This document shows, one piece after another, positions 14,573-15,961 of a stretch of DNA of 15,961 nucleotides (its first letter is position 1; every line of letters begins with the position of its first letter). Source of the DNA: Smithella sp. (GTDB taxonomy: Bacteria > Desulfobacterota > Syntrophia > Syntrophales > Smithellaceae); assembly GCA_012797505.1 (NCBI GenBank), contig JAAZOZ010000038.1, positions 1-15,961 of the forward strand, given 5' to 3'. The position numbers and the translations under genes were made by a program. Under the pieces are notes generated by a model. The model made no database searches. It saw nothing but the letters and a program-made list of their open reading frames with translations, and was not told where the DNA came from.

Positions 14573-15072
14573 TTACGATAATCTTTTAAATCTGATTTCG
14601 CACTTGTCGTGGCCGTTGGCGATCGTTTCCCCCGGTTCCAGCGTGCAGCCGAACGATTTTGCGATCCCCCTGTCCCCCTGCATCGCAATGTCGCACAGCC
14701 GGGCAATCTGCTCATCGCCGGCCCCCTGCGACTGCCAGGCCGCCACAAGCGGGCAATAATGAAAATCGATGTCCAGCCGGTCATCGGTGCAGTCCAGGAT
14801 CTTCACTTCAAACACCATTCTGGTCGGCAGCGTAAAAAGGATTTTCTTCAGCCCTTTGAGGCTTTTGGTGCCCGCGCCTGCACACAGTCGGTCCCCCTGG
14901 AAACACCCGCATCTCAGAATGGCCGCTTTTGCGAATTCTTCGGTTGGCATGCCCCTCTTCTCTGCCTCATCCAGAAGGAGATAAAGCCAGGCAGCTCTCT
15001 CTGCTCCAGGAGACCCCTTATCGCTTTGATCAATGGATTGTTGCGCTTCGGGATATTTTTAATTCTGGTCAT
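14573..15072 (-). pseudogene. Frameshifted L-2-amino-thiazoline-4-carboxylic acid (ATC) hydrolase family gene
   Basis: The C-terminal frame (from 14950) carries features I associate with the ATC-hydrolase family: ILRCGCFQGD, DFHYCPLVAAWQSQG, LCDIAMQGDRG and the ending ETIANGHDKCEIRF. The N-terminus is in another frame: ATG 15072, with AAGGA upstream, gives MTRIKNIPKRNNPLIKAIRG followed by LLEQ. The second frame then supplies RAAWLYLLLDEAEKRG before MPTEEF. Joining them needs removal of 2 nt, and the junction contains an (AG)4 run (14995-15002), so a dinucleotide slip is the likely lesion. The repaired gene would encode about 165 residues. Third-position GC favours the first frame up to that point (12 of 18 sampled codons against 6 of 18). 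Known family members open the thiazoline ring of ATC or are uncharacterised. It could be a pseudogene, a phase-variable gene or a sequence error. Confidence 0.75.
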
Positions 15073-15191
15073 GGCACCATCCTTTCACAGCAGCAACAAA
15101 AAATTCCGTTCGATTTGGTTGAGAGACTAACATATTTTACGAATTTTCAATATGACTGGACTGACGATCGGAATTCAATTTCTTTTCCCCT

Positions 15192-15220
15192 AAAAATCTT
15201 CCCCGCTCCTGGCGGCGGGG
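15192..15220 (-). terminator. Likely Rho-independent terminator, minus strand
   Basis: Read on the minus strand, CCCCGC (15220-15215) pairs with GCGGGG (15206-15201) around an 8-nt loop, followed by AAGATTTTT. It lies 27 nt past the stop of the small gene at 15247 and fits as its terminator. The rest of 15073-15191 shows no gene; an AT-rich patch at 15125-15160 could be the promoter zone of the ATC-hydrolase gene. Confidence 0.6.
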
Positions 15221-15246
15221 ATTAAGGGGCGGGGCAATCTTTTTTA

Positions 15247-15602
15247 TCAGCACTTAAGAAACCGCAGCGTATCGCGCAGTTCGGGAGAAAGCCGGTCCGT
15301 CAGCAAATCGATGGCCCGCGATCCTTTCTGCGCCGCAGCAGATACGCCTTTTTCCCAGACGTCCTCGGCCACCGACAACATCGGCTCGGAGGGTTTATTG
15401 GATTTTTCACGGGTGGGTTGTTCTACAGAAACTTCGGTTTTTTCGCCGCGAACGCCTTCTGAAAGTAGTCGTCTGCTTCTCTCATTTCTTTCCTGAGCTG
15501 CTCGATTTCGGATGGCGTCAGCAGATCCGAAGGATAGGATGTAGTTTGCTTCGGGGTTGGTAAGGGATTCCGGTTCGATTCCAAAGATTTCGCTGGTTGC
15601 AT
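15247..15602 (-). pseudogene. Small unknown gene, apparently frameshifted at an A6 run
   Basis: I do not recognise this protein. ATG 15602 with AAGGAG 8 nt upstream opens a 59-residue frame, MQPAKSLESNRN onward, containing DLLTPSEIEQLRKEMREADD then YFQKAFAAKKPKFL, a plausible charged helix. It stops at 15423. The other frame then takes over with good third-position GC: MLSVAEDVWEKGVSAAAQKG and a tail RLSPELRDTLRFLKC ending at 15247. The frames meet at AAAAAA (complement of 15438-15443); one extra A would give a single product of about 118 residues. An alternative frame open from TTG 15678 to 15247 exists, but its first part covers the promoter. It may be one broken gene, one using ribosomal slippage, or two small genes. 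It neighbours a CRISPR array but has no Cas features. Confidence 0.6.
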
Positions 15603-15610
15603 TTCCAAAT

Positions 15611-15616
15611 CTCCTT
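15611..15616 (-). promoter_or_regulatory. Ribosome binding site fixing the start at 15602
   Basis: AAGGAG on the minus strand lies 8 nt before ATG 15602. It selects the MQPAKS frame over the longer overlapping frame that begins with TTG at 15678 and has no ribosome site. Confidence 0.75.
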
Positions 15617-15649
15617 TTCACCTCGGCAATTAAGTCTTGACTGGCCGAC

Positions 15650-15678
15650 AGTATATTGGTTCGTGCTTTGTTTGTCAA
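15650..15678 (-). promoter_or_regulatory. Strong sigma-70 promoter, minus strand
   Basis: On the minus strand TTGACA (15678-15673) and TATACT (15655-15650) are separated by 17 nt, the same hexamers and spacing as the PilZ-gene promoter. Transcription would begin near 15643, about 40 nt before ATG 15602. The TTG of the longer frame is the first codon of the -35 box, so that start cannot be used from this promoter. Confidence 0.85.
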
Positions 15679-15799
15679 ACTAATAACTCTCTTTTATCTA
15701 CCTCTGTAGTTACATTTTATTTGAGGCAATTCGTGCCGACGACTGGTGGAAAGACGCACTGCTGCTGTCCATGCTTCAATGGTGCCACGCCTTTTAAGG

Positions 15800-15961
15800 C
15801 ATGTAAATGACGCGCCCACGCGGGGCGCGACCCCAAGTCGTCAAGGATTAAAAGGTCACATGATGTTTCAATCCACGCGCCCACGCGGGGCGCGACGCCG
15901 CGAGGGGATCGAGGCAACGCACGAGGACCAAGTTTCAATCCACGCGCCCACGCGGGGCGCG
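15800..15961 (-). CRISPR. Trailer end of a type I-C-like CRISPR array
   Basis: Two good copies of a 32-bp repeat are visible, at 15865-15896 and 15932-15961 (cut by the window edge after 30 nt). A degenerate copy at 15800-15831 matches only in its last 21 nt. On the plus strand the repeat starts gtttcaatccacgcgccc and ends with ggggcgcgac; the core cgcgccc/gggcgcg forms a hairpin. On the minus strand it begins GTCGCGCC and ends GATTGAAAC, the pattern of type I-C repeats, so crRNA is read leftwards and the leader and cas genes should lie beyond the right edge. Spacers are 15832-15864 (33 nt) and 15897-15931 (35 nt). The decayed left repeat is the leader-distal end. Confidence 0.93.

Noticed and set aside
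15603..15678. N-terminal part of the longer frame opening at TTG 15678
   Set aside because: The TTG is part of the -35 box of a perfect promoter whose transcript begins near 15643, and it has no ribosome site.
15717..15938. A 73-codon open frame across the CRISPR array
   Set aside because: It is a translation of the repeats themselves (APRVGAWIET is the usual artefact of type I-C repeats) with no ribosome site. Only the spacer portion is informative.

Overview
The window is a gene-dense stretch of a Gram-negative, probably anaerobic bacterium. Signs of this are a signal-peptide-bearing outer-membrane factor, two lipoproteins, a tungstate-type ABC importer, a GGGtGRT family protein and an ATC-hydrolase family gene. 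Together these suggest a Desulfobacterota (Syntrophales-like) genome, but that placement is inference. Most of the DNA is GC-rich; the dinB gene is clearly AT-richer than its surroundings.

Layout, left to right. (1) Positions 1-1078 (+): the tail of one gene, then a complete GGGtGRT family protein, closed by a strong hairpin terminator shared with the convergent operon. (2) Positions 1166-4714 (-): a tungstate/oxyanion ABC importer operon with two tandem substrate-binding proteins (a divergent lipoprotein and a canonical TupA), then permease and ATPase. (3) Positions 4715-5234: a long intergenic region with an AT-rich presumed promoter zone and two 28-bp heptamer repeat blocks. (4) Positions 5235-9599 (+): a tightly coupled tolC-macA-macB(ATPase)-macB(permease) tripartite efflux operon with ATGA overlaps. 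(5) Positions 9600-10453: two different MITE-like inverted-repeat elements on either side of a 71-residue stand-alone biotin carrier protein with its own terminator. A consensus promoter then leads into a zinc-ribbon/PilZ protein and an SGNH hydrolase.

(6) Positions 11722-15072 (-): a directon read right to left. It holds a frameshifted ATC-hydrolase family gene, a cupin, a Firmicutes-like DNA polymerase IV, an MSMEG_6728 family protein and an alpha/beta-hydrolase lipoprotein overlapping it by 4 nt. (7) Positions 15192-15678 (-): a small unknown gene. A perfect TTGACA-17-TATACT promoter and an AAGGAG site place its start inside a longer competing reading frame, and it appears frameshifted at an A6 run. 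(8) Positions 15800 to the window edge: the trailer end of a type I-C-like CRISPR array. Its oldest visible spacer encodes, in one frame, the Walker B peptide typical of DnaC/IstB helicase loaders. No cas genes lie in the window.

No complete unknown multi-gene system is evident. The best leads are the paired TupA binding proteins, the DnaC/IstB-like CRISPR spacer, the promoter-anchored frameshifted gene beside the array and the zinc-ribbon PilZ protein.
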